DNA of 64,000 nucleotides from Methylobacter sp. (GTDB lineage Bacteria > Pseudomonadota > Gammaproteobacteria > Methylococcales > Methylomonadaceae), in NCBI GenBank assembly GCA_030684815.1, contig JAUXXQ010000140.1:57817-121816 (forward strand). Reading direction: 5' to 3'. Made by a program: the position numbers and the translations under genes. Below the pieces are notes generated by a model. The model was not told the origin of the DNA. It did no database searches and was given only the letters and a program-made list of their open reading frames with translations. This document shows positions 1 through 9,853 of the stretch, piece after piece (the stretch's first letter is position 1; every line of letters begins with the position of its first letter).

Positions 1-16
1 GGCTATAGCGAAACTG

Positions 17-70
17 AAAACCCGGATTTTGGCAGGCAGAAGATGTTTGCCGGAATCCGGGTTTTTTTTT
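17..70 (+). terminator. Rho-independent terminator of a gene lying upstream of the window
   Basis: aaaacccggatt (17-28) pairs with aatccgggtttt (54-65), followed by a T run. Confidence 0.75.
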
Positions 71-116
71 GGTTGTTTTTAAAGCCGAAAAAAGAGGGGG
101 GCGGTAGAAAAATAGG

Positions 117-174
117 GCCCACGAAAATCACAAAAGGCACGAAAATTTCGTGCCTTTTCGCGTCTTTCGTGGGC
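117..174. repeat. Intergenic nested palindrome
   Basis: Outer gcccacgaaa/tttcgtgggc (117-126/165-174); inner aaaaggcacgaaa-a-tttcgtgcctttt (132-158). Confidence 0.7.
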
Positions 175-189
175 AATTATTCGGACTGC

Positions 190-642
190 CTAACAGATGG
201 ATTTTTGATAATTAACGCTAAAATCATTCAACGTGGACAGTGCCGCAGGCAGGTCTTCGCTTTTCTCAAGGCTGAAAGCATTGACGCCGACGCGTGATAA
301 ATAATACACCTGGTCTGCCATGAGCTTGCCGGTTGCCCGGATTTCGCCTTGATAGTGATAACGGCCCCTGAGCAGCCAGGCATGGGAAAAAATCCGGCCA
401 TCAGCAAAGGCTGGGAAATCCAGTTCAATTAAAGCAAGGTCTTTTAAATCGGCGGCAAGTTCGTCGACCGAATCGGCGGGGCCAATCCTCACGCCGACTT
501 TGCCGTTAGCTTTAAGCAATTGTGCGCGGTCTTTTTTCCAACGGGCCAATGATATAGTGATGTTGCCGTTTTCCAGTTCGGCTTCGTCGGCAACATAATG
601 CCAGCTGTCATCAACAATCTGTTTGTCCTTAATGATCTGCAT
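190..642 (-). CDS. DUF934 family protein associated with sulfite reductase
   Basis: ORF 190..771 with likely internal start MQIIKDKQIVDDSWHYV at 642; overlaps end of the reductase gene; ELDFPAFADGRIFSHAWLLRGRYHYQGEIRATG is typical of DUF934. Confidence 0.8.
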   Translation of the reverse strand: MQIIKDKQIVDDSWHYVADEAELENGNITISLARWKKDRAQLLKANGKVGVRIGPADSVDELAADLKDLALIELDFPAFADGRIFSHAWLLRGRYHYQGEIRATGKLMADQVYYLSRVGVNAFSLEKSEDLPAALSTLNDFSVNYQKSIC

Positions 643-2281
643 AGACTTGCTCCTTGAAAGGGGTGATGCCAACGCGCTTGACCGTGTCCAGAAAAGACTC
701 GCCTTCCAGGCGTTGGTTGAGATAAACCGCCAGTATCGTGGTGACAGCTTGGGTGACTTGATCCTTGGCAATGGAAGGGCCGAGCCGTTCGCCGATAGCC
801 GCTTCGTTTTCCGAAGAGCCGCCCAGCGTCAGTTGATACCATTCAACGCCTTTTTTATCGACGCCCAGTATGCCGATATGGCCGACGCTTTGGTGCGCGC
901 AGCCGTTCATGCATCCGGACATGTTGATTTTTACGTCGCCGATGTCATGCAGATAGTCCAGGTCATCCAGTGCGTCATTGATTTCCTTGCTGATGCCAAT
1001 GGTGCCGGCATTGGCCAGCGAGCAAAAATCGAGACCGGGGCAGCAAATGATGTCGGTTGCGGTGCCGTTATTCGGCGTCGCCAGTTTCAGTGCATCGAGT
1101 TGTTGCCACAACGGGAACAGCTCGGCCTGTTTGACATCGGCAAGAATCAGGTTCTGCCGATGCGTGCTCCTGATTTCGCCAAAGCTGTAGCGGTCGGCCA
1201 AATCGGCAACGGCGTCGAGTTGGGTATCGGTCATGTCGCCCGGCGGCGAATCCGGCGCTTTTAACGAGACAAAGACGGCACGGTAACCGGTGATTTTATG
1301 CGCGGTGGTGTTATATTTTGCCCACGTAGCAAAGGCTTTATTGTCAGCCACATGTTGCGTAAAGCTGGCATCTTGCGCGGCATTGGCCTCATAAGCCGGG
1401 GGTGCAAATTGGGCTTTGATGGCGTCAATGCGTCCGGCATCAAGTTCCAGATTATCGCGGATTAACAGCCATTCGTTTTCGACCAATTCGGCGAATTTTT
1501 CCAGGCCGGATTCTTTGACCAGAATTTTAATGCGCGCTTTGTATTTGTTGTCGCGGCGGCCAAACAGGTTGTAAATGCGCAGTATGGCTTCCAAATAAGA
1601 CAGCAGGTGTTTCTTTTCCAAATACGGTCTGATCACCTGGCCGATAATCGGCGTGCGTCCTAAACCGCCGCCGACCAGCACTTTAAAGCCGATTTCGCCG
1701 GCCTCGTTTGTCACCAGATGCAGGCCGATGTCGTGAAATTGGGTGGCGGCGCGGTCATGTTTGGCGCCGCTGACTGCAATCTTGAATTTACGCGGCAAGT
1801 AGGCGAATTCAGGGTGCAACGTCGTCCATTGGCGGATAATTTCGCAGTAAGGGCGCGGGTCTTCAATTTCGTCAACACAGACGCCGGCCAGATGGTCTGA
1901 CGAGGTGTTCCTCAGGCAATTGCCGCTGGTTTGTATCGCGTGCATTTGTACGCTGGCCAATTCTTCGAGGATGTCAGGCACTTTTTCCAGTTGCGGCCAG
2001 TTAAATTGGACATTTTGCCGGGTGGTAAAATGACAATAATTTTTGTCGTAAGTGCGCGCAATATGGGCGAGCTTTCGGAACTGTTTGGAATTGAACAGGC
2101 CGTAAGGGCCGGCTATCCGCAGCATCGGGGCGTGAGTCTGAATATAGAGACCATTCATCAGGCGCAAGGCACGGAATTGGTCGTCTGAAATGTCGCCTTT
2201 TAAATAGCTTTCGGTTTGCCGTCTAAATTGGGCTACCCGCTGTTCAATGAGGGTTTGGTCGTTGTCGTTATACTGATACAT
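629..2281 (-). CDS. Nitrite/sulfite reductase (sirohaem/4Fe-4S haemoprotein, CysI-like)
   Basis: 550 aa; CPGLDFC...CMNGC cluster ligands and THRQNLIL-type motif. Confidence 0.9.
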   Translation of the reverse strand: MYQYNDNDQTLIEQRVAQFRRQTESYLKGDISDDQFRALRLMNGLYIQTHAPMLRIAGPYGLFNSKQFRKLAHIARTYDKNYCHFTTRQNVQFNWPQLEKVPDILEELASVQMHAIQTSGNCLRNTSSDHLAGVCVDEIEDPRPYCEIIRQWTTLHPEFAYLPRKFKIAVSGAKHDRAATQFHDIGLHLVTNEAGEIGFKVLVGGGLGRTPIIGQVIRPYLEKKHLLSYLEAILRIYNLFGRRDNKYKARIKILVKESGLEKFAELVENEWLLIRDNLELDAGRIDAIKAQFAPPAYEANAAQDASFTQHVADNKAFATWAKYNTTAHKITGYRAVFVSLKAPDSPPGDMTDTQLDAVADLADRYSFGEIRSTHRQNLILADVKQAELFPLWQQLDALKLATPNNGTATDIICCPGLDFCSLANAGTIGISKEINDALDDLDYLHDIGDVKINMSGCMNGCAHQSVGHIGILGVDKKGVEWYQLTLGGSSENEAAIGERLGPSIAKDQVTQAVTTILAVYLNQRLEGESFLDTVKRVGITPFKEQVYADH

Positions 2282-2430
2282 AAATGAGCACTTAGTACCT
2301 GTTCAAGGCGGATAATTACGGCCAATAATCATATACCGTAGGCCATAAAATGACAAAGGTTATTGTATGATGCTACTATTGCCGGTTAAATTTTTTGGTA
2401 TTTTTGGTGTTATAAAACAAGGGGGTTATT

Positions 2431-3792
2431 TTGGTGCGGTCATTGTTTGTTATCTTATTGATGCTGTTGTTGCCTGAAGCGGCAATGGCGGGCGGTTTTG
2501 AAAGTTTGGGGCTGACGGGGACGGAACGGGGCATTTATACCGTTCTGATTTTCATTATCGCCTATGGCTTTGTTATGGCGGAAGAATTTACTCATTTAAG
2601 CAAGTCCAAGCCGGTTATTCTGGCTGCGGGCATTATTTGGGCGAATGCGGCTGTTTTGGCGGCGCAGGCGGGCGTTTCTGCTGAAGATATGCACGAGGCT
2701 TTCGAATACAATTTGAAAGAATATGCGGAGTTGATGTTATTCCTGCTGGTGGCCATGACGTATATCAATTCAATGGCCGAGCGCAATGTGTTTGAGGCTT
2801 TGCGTTCCTGGTTGGTGAGAAAGCAGTTCGGTTATCGCAAACTGTTTTTGATTACCGGTGTGATTACGTTTTTCTTGTCGGCAGTCGCGGATAACTTGAC
2901 GGCGGCTTTATTGGTCGGCGCGGTGGTCATGGCGGTGGGTGCGGATAACCCAAAATTTGTCAGTATCGGCTTTGTCAATTTAGTCGTCGCTGCCAATGCG
3001 GGCGGTGCATTTTGTCCTTTTGGCGATATTACAACATTAATGGTTTGGCAGGCGGGTTATGCCGAATTCTTTGATTTTTTCAAGTTGTTTATCCCATCGA
3101 TGGTGAACTATGCGGTACCGGCAGCCGTGATGTATTTTGCCGTGCCTGATGAGCAGCCTAAAGCGTCCGATGAAGCGGCTGTACAGTTAAAACCGGGGGC
3201 GGAGGTGGTTTGCGGGTTATTTTTGTTGACTATCGTCACCGCAGTCAGTTTTAAGCAGATGCTGCATTTGCCGCCGTTTATGGGCATGATGGTCGGCCTT
3301 TCTGTGTTGATGCTGTATGGCTACCGTTTAAAAACAGTTTTTAGTGTTGAAGGCGATGACCATTTCGATATTTTCGACAAAGTGCGTCATGCTGAATGGG
3401 ATACCTTGTTGTTTTTCTTCGGTGTGGTATTTGCAGTCGGCGGTTTAGGCTATATCGGTTATCTTGAGTTGTTGTCAGGCGCTATGTATGACGGTTTGGG
3501 CGCGACCACAGCGAATATTTTAGTCGGTGTGATTTCGGCGATTGTCGATAACATTCCCGTCATGTTTGCGGTGTTGAACATGAATCTGGATATGGATTTG
3601 TATCAATGGTTATTGGTGACCTTGACGGCCGGTGTCGGCGGTTCGATGCTGTCGGTCGGTTCGGCAGCGGGCGTGGCCTTGATGGGGCAGTCTGACCATA
3701 AATACACATTTTTTAGCCACTTGAAATGGACGCCTGCGATTGCCGGTGGTTATGTGGCGAGTATTGTTGTGCATTATCTGGTTAATGGTTAA
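2431..3792 (+). CDS. nhaD: Na+/H+ antiporter, NhaD family
   Basis: 453 aa polytopic membrane protein; SAVADNLTAALL and NAGGAFCPFGDITTLMVW motifs. Confidence 0.85.
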   Translation: MVRSLFVILLMLLLPEAAMAGGFESLGLTGTERGIYTVLIFIIAYGFVMAEEFTHLSKSKPVILAAGIIWANAAVLAAQAGVSAEDMHEAFEYNLKEYAELMLFLLVAMTYINSMAERNVFEALRSWLVRKQFGYRKLFLITGVITFFLSAVADNLTAALLVGAVVMAVGADNPKFVSIGFVNLVVAANAGGAFCPFGDITTLMVWQAGYAEFFDFFKLFIPSMVNYAVPAAVMYFAVPDEQPKASDEAAVQLKPGAEVVCGLFLLTIVTAVSFKQMLHLPPFMGMMVGLSVLMLYGYRLKTVFSVEGDDHFDIFDKVRHAEWDTLLFFFGVVFAVGGLGYIGYLELLSGAMYDGLGATTANILVGVISAIVDNIPVMFAVLNMNLDMDLYQWLLVTLTAGVGGSMLSVGSAAGVALMGQSDHKYTFFSHLKWTPAIAGGYVASIVVHYLVNG

Positions 3793-3838
3793 CCTGCTTG
3801 AGGTGCTGCAGGGGTAGTGCGGCGCTGTTGTTTTCGAT

Positions 3839-3870
3839 AAGGCTGGACAAAGGATGTCCGGCCTTTTTTA
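3839..3870 (+). terminator. Rho-independent terminator after nhaD
   Basis: aaggctggaca / tgtccggcctt hairpin followed by T run. Confidence 0.7.
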
Positions 3871-4008
3871 TGGGTGGTTGGCCACGGCTGAGTATGATAT
3901 TTTCTGATTTTTCTTACTATGATTTTCCGGCCATTTTTACATTTGAGTTCACATGGGGGCATAAAATTTTACAACTTAGCGGTATCGTAGCGTGTCTGGG
4001 GGTAAGCT

Positions 4009-5271
4009 GTGGCGAATAATAGCCCTATTAAGCACGTGCTATTCAATAAGCGTATGCTGATTTGTGTTTTCACTGGTTTTAGTTCAGGTTTGCCGTTGTA
4101 TATTCTGATTAGCTTGCTGCCTGCGTGGCTGCGCTCAGAAGGGGTGGATTTAAAGGCCATCGGCTTGTTCGCACTGATTCAACTGCCGTTTACCTGGAAG
4201 TTTCTTTGGGCGCCGTTATTTGACCGCTATATTCCGCCGCTGGGCCGCCGTCGAGGCTGGCTTTTTATTTCACAAATGGCTTTGTTGCTGTCTGTTCCGG
4301 CGTTTGGCTTGCTGCATCCTGAGCTGGATTTATGGGCGATTGCTTATTTGGCGGTTGCTGTGGCATTTTTTAGTGCGTCGCAAGATGTGGTGGTGGATGC
4401 CTATCGGCGCGAATTATTGCTGGACAATGAGCTGGGATTGGGCAACGCGGTGCATGTTAATGCTTACAAAATTGCCAGTTTAATACCGGGGTCTTTGTCG
4501 CTTATTTTGGCCGACTTTTTGCCATGGAACTATGTGTTTTTTGTGACGGCTTTATTCATGTTGCCGGGTATTGCCATGACGCTTTTTGTCAGTGAGCCTG
4601 CGCTTAGAACGGGCGCGCCGAAAACACTCAGGGCGGCTGTGGTTGAGCCGTTCCAGGAATTTATCGGCCGCAATGGCTTAACATCAGCGCTGTTAATCCT
4701 GGGTTTTATTTTTTTCTACAAATTGGGCGACAGTATGGCCACTGCGTTGGCCACGCCGTTTTATCTTGATATGGGCTTTAGCAAAACAGAAATTGGCTTG
4801 GTCGCCAAAAATGCCGGCTTGTGGCCGAGTGTCATCGGCGGCTTGCTCGGCGGGATTTGGATGATAAAGCTCGGCATTAACCGCGCTTTGTGGATTTTTG
4901 GTTTGGTACAGATTGTTTCTATTTTGGGTTTTGTCTGGCTTGCCATTGTCGGCCACAGCCTGCTTTGGCTGGGCATTGTCATTAGTATCGAGGCTTTGGG
5001 GATGGGCTTGGGTACTGCGGCCTTTGTCGCGTTTATTGCTTACACTACGCATCCTTTGTACACAGCAACCCAGTTTGCCTTATTTACTAGCTTGGCAGCA
5101 GTGCCGCGCACTTTTGCCAATGCGGCTACCGGTTATTTGGTGGAATGGCTCGGCTGGGAACATTTTTTTCTGTTTTGTTTTGTGATTGCGATTCCGGGCA
5201 TGTTGTTTTTATTTAAAGTGGCGCCGTGGAATGGCCAACAGACAGTTGTCTCTTCGCGTGACATTCAATAA
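4009..5271 (+). CDS. MFS transporter, AmpG-like (muropeptide permease family)
   Basis: 420 aa; FTGFSSGLPLYIL...FTWKFLWAPLFDRY, GTG start after a GGGGG-type SD. Confidence 0.8.
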   Translation: MANNSPIKHVLFNKRMLICVFTGFSSGLPLYILISLLPAWLRSEGVDLKAIGLFALIQLPFTWKFLWAPLFDRYIPPLGRRRGWLFISQMALLLSVPAFGLLHPELDLWAIAYLAVAVAFFSASQDVVVDAYRRELLLDNELGLGNAVHVNAYKIASLIPGSLSLILADFLPWNYVFFVTALFMLPGIAMTLFVSEPALRTGAPKTLRAAVVEPFQEFIGRNGLTSALLILGFIFFYKLGDSMATALATPFYLDMGFSKTEIGLVAKNAGLWPSVIGGLLGGIWMIKLGINRALWIFGLVQIVSILGFVWLAIVGHSLLWLGIVISIEALGMGLGTAAFVAFIAYTTHPLYTATQFALFTSLAAVPRTFANAATGYLVEWLGWEHFFLFCFVIAIPGMLFLFKVAPWNGQQTVVSSRDIQ

Positions 5272-5732
5272 AGCGCCTTGTCGCTTTTTTCGGCCCAGGC
5301 CGTAAATGGCTGCAGCGCATTGGGAAGGCTTAAATGTAGCATGGCGATACGGCGCTGATGCGGCAACACCGAAATTTCATCGTAAATGAAACTGTCGTCA
5401 AAGTTGGCGGCGGCGGCATCATGGCGGCTGCAGGCGAAATAAACTTTAGCCAGCCGCGCCCAATAAATGGCACCTAAACACATCGGGCAAGGCTCGCAAC
5501 TGGAATAAAGGATGCAGTCTTGCAGCTGGAAATCACTGAGTTTTTGACAAGCCAAACGTATCGCCATGATTTCCGCATGGGCTGTCGGATCCAGATTGCG
5601 GGTGACTTGGTTGCCGCTGGCGGCAACCAGCCGGTTGTCTTTGACGATGACCGCGCCATAAGGGCCGCCTTGGCCGGTGCGGACATTTTCTAAAGCCAGG
5701 TCAATGGCCTGCTGCAAATATTCCTCGTGCAT
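5265..5732 (-). CDS. Nucleoside deaminase (guanine deaminase-like)
   Basis: 155 aa; zinc motifs PTAHAEI and EPCPMCLGAIYWA. Confidence 0.85.
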   Translation of the reverse strand: MHEEYLQQAIDLALENVRTGQGGPYGAVIVKDNRLVAASGNQVTRNLDPTAHAEIMAIRLACQKLSDFQLQDCILYSSCEPCPMCLGAIYWARLAKVYFACSRHDAAAANFDDSFIYDEISVLPHQRRIAMLHLSLPNALQPFTAWAEKSDKALY

Positions 5733-6797
5733 CTACAAACCTAAGGGGTTGTTGGGGTCAATGCCGTCCATAAATGGCAGGCCGCGCTCCTGGTGGGTCA
5801 GTTGGTATATTTTGCCCAGCCAGTTGTTGAATACCGCTTTCGCGGTGTCGCCCCAAGTGTTGTCGATATGTTCCAGAACTAGGCTTTCCGGAAATTCCGC
5901 CAGCCTTTGCCCGTTTTGTCTGGCAGCCCTAACCTGTTGCTCATAGCCGGTTAAAACCTGTTTCACTCTGTCATTAAAATAGTTTTCAGGGAAGGGCGGA
6001 TAGCTGTTTATTTCGGCACGGTAGAAACGCAGGACTTCGCGCTTGTATTCTTTTAGCAGGCTGATGTCGTCATATTCGGGATGACCCTGGAAAAACACGA
6101 TGCGAAAACCATCGGGACTGACTGCCAGATGTACCCCGGCTTCTTGGCTGGCGGCCAATACTTTAACGCCGTGCAGCTCCATATCGCGTTGGAATATTTC
6201 ATTGAAACGCGAATGTGGCACATCGAAACGGGTGTTGATTTCTGCCACCAGCGGATGGCTGCGGTCAGTCAGTTTGTGCGAAAACACGCCCCAGCGTTTG
6301 GCAGGCAAACGGGTGCGCTCAATGCCGTAACAGTATTGGATCACCGCATGGGTGGCGAGGCACGAGCATAATATCGAGGTGACATTTTCCTTGGCCCAGA
6401 AAAAAACTTCGGTCAACGGTTGCCAAAAATCTTCTTCCTGCAAATGCGGGCGGGTGACATTGGCGCCGCTAATAATCAGCGCATCCAAACCATCGCGTTT
6501 TATTTGCTCGAAGGGCTCGTAATATTTGGCGATATGGGCTTTTGCCTCGGGGCTTCTTTGTAGCCCTTCAATGGTAAAGGGGTGCACATGAAATTGGACA
6601 ATCTGATTGCAGGCGCCGACCAAGCGGAAAAACTGCCGTTCAGTCGCTTCCAATGCCGCATCGGGCATCATATTCAGCAGGCCGATATGCATTTCCCGTA
6701 TATCTTGGTTACGCGCACGTTCCGGGTCTAATATCTCTTCGCCCTCTTCGCGCAGGCGTTGAAAGGTGGGCAAATCAGTATGGGCAACTAAAGGCAT
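5733..6797 (-). CDS. metA: Homoserine O-succinyltransferase (MetA family)
   Basis: 354 aa; LNMMPDAALEATERQFFRLV, SCLATHAVIQY, FFQGHPEYD. Confidence 0.88.
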   Translation of the reverse strand: MPLVAHTDLPTFQRLREEGEEILDPERARNQDIREMHIGLLNMMPDAALEATERQFFRLVGACNQIVQFHVHPFTIEGLQRSPEAKAHIAKYYEPFEQIKRDGLDALIISGANVTRPHLQEEDFWQPLTEVFFWAKENVTSILCSCLATHAVIQYCYGIERTRLPAKRWGVFSHKLTDRSHPLVAEINTRFDVPHSRFNEIFQRDMELHGVKVLAASQEAGVHLAVSPDGFRIVFFQGHPEYDDISLLKEYKREVLRFYRAEINSYPPFPENYFNDRVKQVLTGYEQQVRAARQNGQRLAEFPESLVLEHIDNTWGDTAKAVFNNWLGKIYQLTHQERGLPFMDGIDPNNPLGL

Positions 6798-6815
6798 AAT
6801 CAGACTCCATTCAAA

Positions 6816-7661
6816 TTAGTGCTGGCACGCAAGCGCATCGGCGATGAGTCTGATAAAGTCATCCTCGTTTTTAACCGTGGCGGCATCATTGGCGTCAATA
6901 GTATAGCCGTACTGGTCGGCAATAGCCTGATAACGCGGCAAGCGGGATTTGAATAATTCCGGGAAAACCCAGGACACAAAATCATCCGGTTGTATCGCTT
7001 CGGTACGGGAATAATTTTTAAGCTGCATGAATTCAGCCAGTTTTTCATCAAGGAACGCCTCCCGGTAATATAGCGGTTTGGGGTCGGACTTGGCGCGCTC
7101 AACGATGGTTTGCTCCAGCGTCGGCGGTATTTTGATATAAACAATCAGCGTGTGTTGCGCCAAGGTTTCCAGCACTTCGAGGCTGTCCAGCTCGCACACG
7201 CTGCCGCCAGCATCATTGACGAAATGTGCGTAGCCATAAATATCCTGGGCTTTATCGATAAAATCAGGTACATCGCTCATGGCGGCAATTTCGGCCTGAT
7301 GGTGCAGTTTTTGTCGGCGCTTGAATTCCTGCAGCGACAGCCCGCCTAAATCAGGGTTGCCGAGTTTGCCGAGAAAGCTGGAAACCGGCGCCAGATTATC
7401 AACGGTTATTTTATTGCTGATATGGATGGAATCGGACAGCAGCAATTCGCGCAAAAAAGGCACCAGCATGGCCTGGCGTTTAATGTTGTCCAGAATAGGC
7501 TCTTCCAGATATTTGGTGCCTATCCGGTAATCGCCGGAATAATGGAACCATTTGGCTTTGGGCAATTTGTTGGCCAAAGTGGTTTTGCCTGCGCCGGACA
7601 TGGCCAGCAGGGTAATGCGTTTGGTTTTCCAGTCCAGAAATTCCTGGGGACTCATTTTCAT
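6816..7661 (-). CDS. P-loop NTPase of unknown function
   Basis: 281 aa; Walker A AMSGAGKTTL near the N-terminus. Confidence 0.75.
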   Translation of the reverse strand: MKMSPQEFLDWKTKRITLLAMSGAGKTTLANKLPKAKWFHYSGDYRIGTKYLEEPILDNIKRQAMLVPFLRELLLSDSIHISNKITVDNLAPVSSFLGKLGNPDLGGLSLQEFKRRQKLHHQAEIAAMSDVPDFIDKAQDIYGYAHFVNDAGGSVCELDSLEVLETLAQHTLIVYIKIPPTLEQTIVERAKSDPKPLYYREAFLDEKLAEFMQLKNYSRTEAIQPDDFVSWVFPELFKSRLPRYQAIADQYGYTIDANDAATVKNEDDFIRLIADALACQH

Positions 7662-7676
7662 GGGGTGGGTTCCTAA

Positions 7677-7976
7677 TCAATCCAGATAATCTTCAATATC
7701 CATGTCTTCGGGATTTGGGCGGTGTTCGTCGGGGTCGGTATAGCCCAGGTCATCGGTTTCAATGTCGTCAAAGGGCGCGCTCCAGTCCTCAGGATCCTCG
7801 ATATAATCGAAAGTCGAGGTATACCAGCTGTCATGGTCGTATTCGCCAATGTCGCCGTTAAGGTATTGGACTTCAATGGAATCGTCGGTTTCATCAACGG
7901 CGACAATCTTAAATTTCAGGTTGTTTTCTACGTCTTTGTACCAACTGCCGATGATGGGGTCTGCTACGGTGGTCAT
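7677..7976 (-). CDS. Small acidic protein of unknown function (possibly DUF6763)
   Basis: 99 aa; highly acidic C-terminus; 15 nt upstream of the P-loop gene on the same strand. Confidence 0.65.
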   Translation of the reverse strand: MTTVADPIIGSWYKDVENNLKFKIVAVDETDDSIEVQYLNGDIGEYDHDSWYTSTFDYIEDPEDWSAPFDDIETDDLGYTDPDEHRPNPEDMDIEDYLD

Positions 7977-8065
7977 GATTATTCCTCAATGCTTAATTAG
8001 AATTCATATCTTACAAGGTAAGTGATATTACTAACAATGCGGAAGAAAATACAAAGGTATTTTGT

Positions 8066-8244
8066 AACTACTCAGCAGTTGTTAAAAATACCTAAATGGA
8101 ACACGGATGGCACTGATAAAACGGATAATCACTGATTAAAAGTACGATCTATTTTAAAAAATCCGTGTAAATCCGTCTAATCTGTGTCGCCTAAAGCGCC
8201 TACTGTTGGTGTCCGTGTTCTATTTCTTTTTTCGCTGAGTAGTT
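8066..8244. repeat. MITE-like nested inverted-repeat element
   Basis: aactactcagc (8066-8076)/gctgagtagtt (8234-8244); inner gaacacgga (8099-8107)/tccgtgttc (8212-8220). Confidence 0.65.
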
Positions 8245-8281
8245 GCGGCATTTTTATGCAAATTAGGGATGAATAGCGCAA

Positions 8282-8368
8282 CAGTAAGCTTGTCAAGCAC
8301 TAGCCGCTTGGGAGTAGGAAAGGTCGTGTCGACGGTTTTTAGATAAGCTCCAACACGATAGCTTACTG
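8282..8368. repeat. Imperfect inverted repeat upstream of argG
   Basis: cagtaagct (8282-8290)/agcttactg (8360-8368), inner tcgtgt/acacga; sits upstream of TATAAT at 8389-8394. Confidence 0.45.
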
Positions 8369-8427
8369 CTGAAATGCGTATTTTCCGGTATAATCGGCCA
8401 CATTTTTTAACTCAGGGTGTAGGCGTT

Positions 8428-9645
8428 ATGTCGGAAATCAATAAAGTTGTTTTGGCTTATTCCGGAGGTTTGGATACTTCCGTGATTCTTAAGTGGTTAC
8501 AAGATGTTTATCAGTGCGAAGTGGTGACTTTTACTGCCGATTTGGGGCAGGGCGAGGAAGTCGAGCCGGCGCGCGCCAAAGCGCAGGCGATGGGCATTAA
8601 GGATATTTATATCGAAGATTTGCGCGAGGATTTTGCCCGTGATTATGTGTTTCCGATGTTTCGTGCCAATACCATTTACGAAGGCGAATATTTGCTCGGC
8701 ACCTCGATTGCGCGCCCGTTAATTGCTAAACGGCTGATTGAAATTGCCAATGAAACCGGCGCCAATGCCATTTCCCACGGCGCGACCGGCAAAGGTAACG
8801 ACCAGGTGCGTTTTGAGTTGGGTGCTTACGCCTTGCGTCCCGATATTAAAGTTATTGCGCCTTGGCGGGAATGGGATTTGACCTCGCGCCAAACCTTGCT
8901 CGATTATGCCGAAAAACATAATATCCCGGTGGAAATGAAACAAGGCAAAACCTCGCCTTATTCGATGGATGCCAACTTGTTGCATATCTCTTATGAAGGC
9001 CGGGTTCTGGAAAACCCGTGGTCGGAACCGGAAGAAGCTATGTGGCGCTGGACGGTTTCGCCGGAAGCCGCACCCGATCAAGCCACTTATATCGAACTGA
9101 CTTATCGTCAGGGCGATATTGTCGCGATTGACGACGTGCCGTGTTCACCGGCAACTGTGATGGAACAGTTGAACAAAATAGCGGGCGCTAACGGCATCGG
9201 CCGTTTGGACATCGTGGAAAACCGTTATGTCGGCATGAAATCACGCGGCTGTTACGAAACACCGGCCGGTACGGTGATGCTGAAAGCGCATCGGGCGATT
9301 GAATCGTTGACGCTGGATCGCGAAGTGGCGCATTTGAAGGATGAGTTGATGCCGCGTTATGCGTCTTTGGTCTATAACGGCTACTGGTGGAGTCCTGAGC
9401 GGGAAATGATGCAAACCATGATTGATGCGTCCCAGGCCAATGTGAACGGCAAGGTCAGACTGAAGCTTTATAAGGGCAATGTCATCGTCGTGGGTCGTGC
9501 CTCTGAGACCGACAGTCTGTTTGATGAAAGCATTGCGACTTTTGAAGACGATGCCGGTGCTTATAACCAAAAAGATGCCGAGGGTTTTATCAAACTGAAT
9601 GCGTTAAGAATGCGTATCGCTGCGGCCAAAAAACAACGCAGTTAA
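8428..9645 (+). CDS. argG: Argininosuccinate synthase
   Basis: [24 protein letters not shown] (PP-loop); start placed at 8428 inside ORF 8374..9645. Confidence 0.96.
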   Translation: MSEINKVVLAYSGGLDTSVILKWLQDVYQCEVVTFTADLGQGEEVEPARAKAQAMGIKDIYIEDLREDFARDYVFPMFRANTIYEGEYLLGTSIARPLIAKRLIEIANETGANAISHGATGKGNDQVRFELGAYALRPDIKVIAPWREWDLTSRQTLLDYAEKHNIPVEMKQGKTSPYSMDANLLHISYEGRVLENPWSEPEEAMWRWTVSPEAAPDQATYIELTYRQGDIVAIDDVPCSPATVMEQLNKIAGANGIGRLDIVENRYVGMKSRGCYETPAGTVMLKAHRAIESLTLDREVAHLKDELMPRYASLVYNGYWWSPEREMMQTMIDASQANVNGKVRLKLYKGNVIVVGRASETDSLFDESIATFEDDAGAYNQKDAEGFIKLNALRMRIAAAKKQRS

Positions 9646-9652
9646 TGTGTTT

Positions 9653-9700
9653 GGCAGACAGGGTTTTGCCCTGTCTGCCGGTCTGGTTTTGCCGGTTTTT
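9653..9700 (+). terminator. Terminator hairpin after argG
   Basis: ggcagacaggg-ttttg-ccctgtctgcc (9653-9679) followed by a second small hairpin and T6. Confidence 0.65.
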
Positions 9701-9853
9701 TGCTTAAATAAAAATGCAGGATTTGAACGGTAAACTTGTATAATCGCGAACTCAGTAGTAATAGCATCGGGATATAGCTTAATTGCTAAAAAAATAATAA
9801 GTCGGTCAGGATGGCTGGTTGCCATAGATTTCTGATTTGAGAGGATGTAATTA

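Noticed and set aside
623-1264. 213-aa + strand ORF opposite the sulfite reductase
   Set aside because: Antisense shadow of a well-supported conserved gene; no domain signature
9723-9744. TTGAAC...TATAAT as a promoter for the 9854 gene
   Set aside because: Spacer is only 10 nt; the -10-like box may be used but this -35 assignment is not supportable
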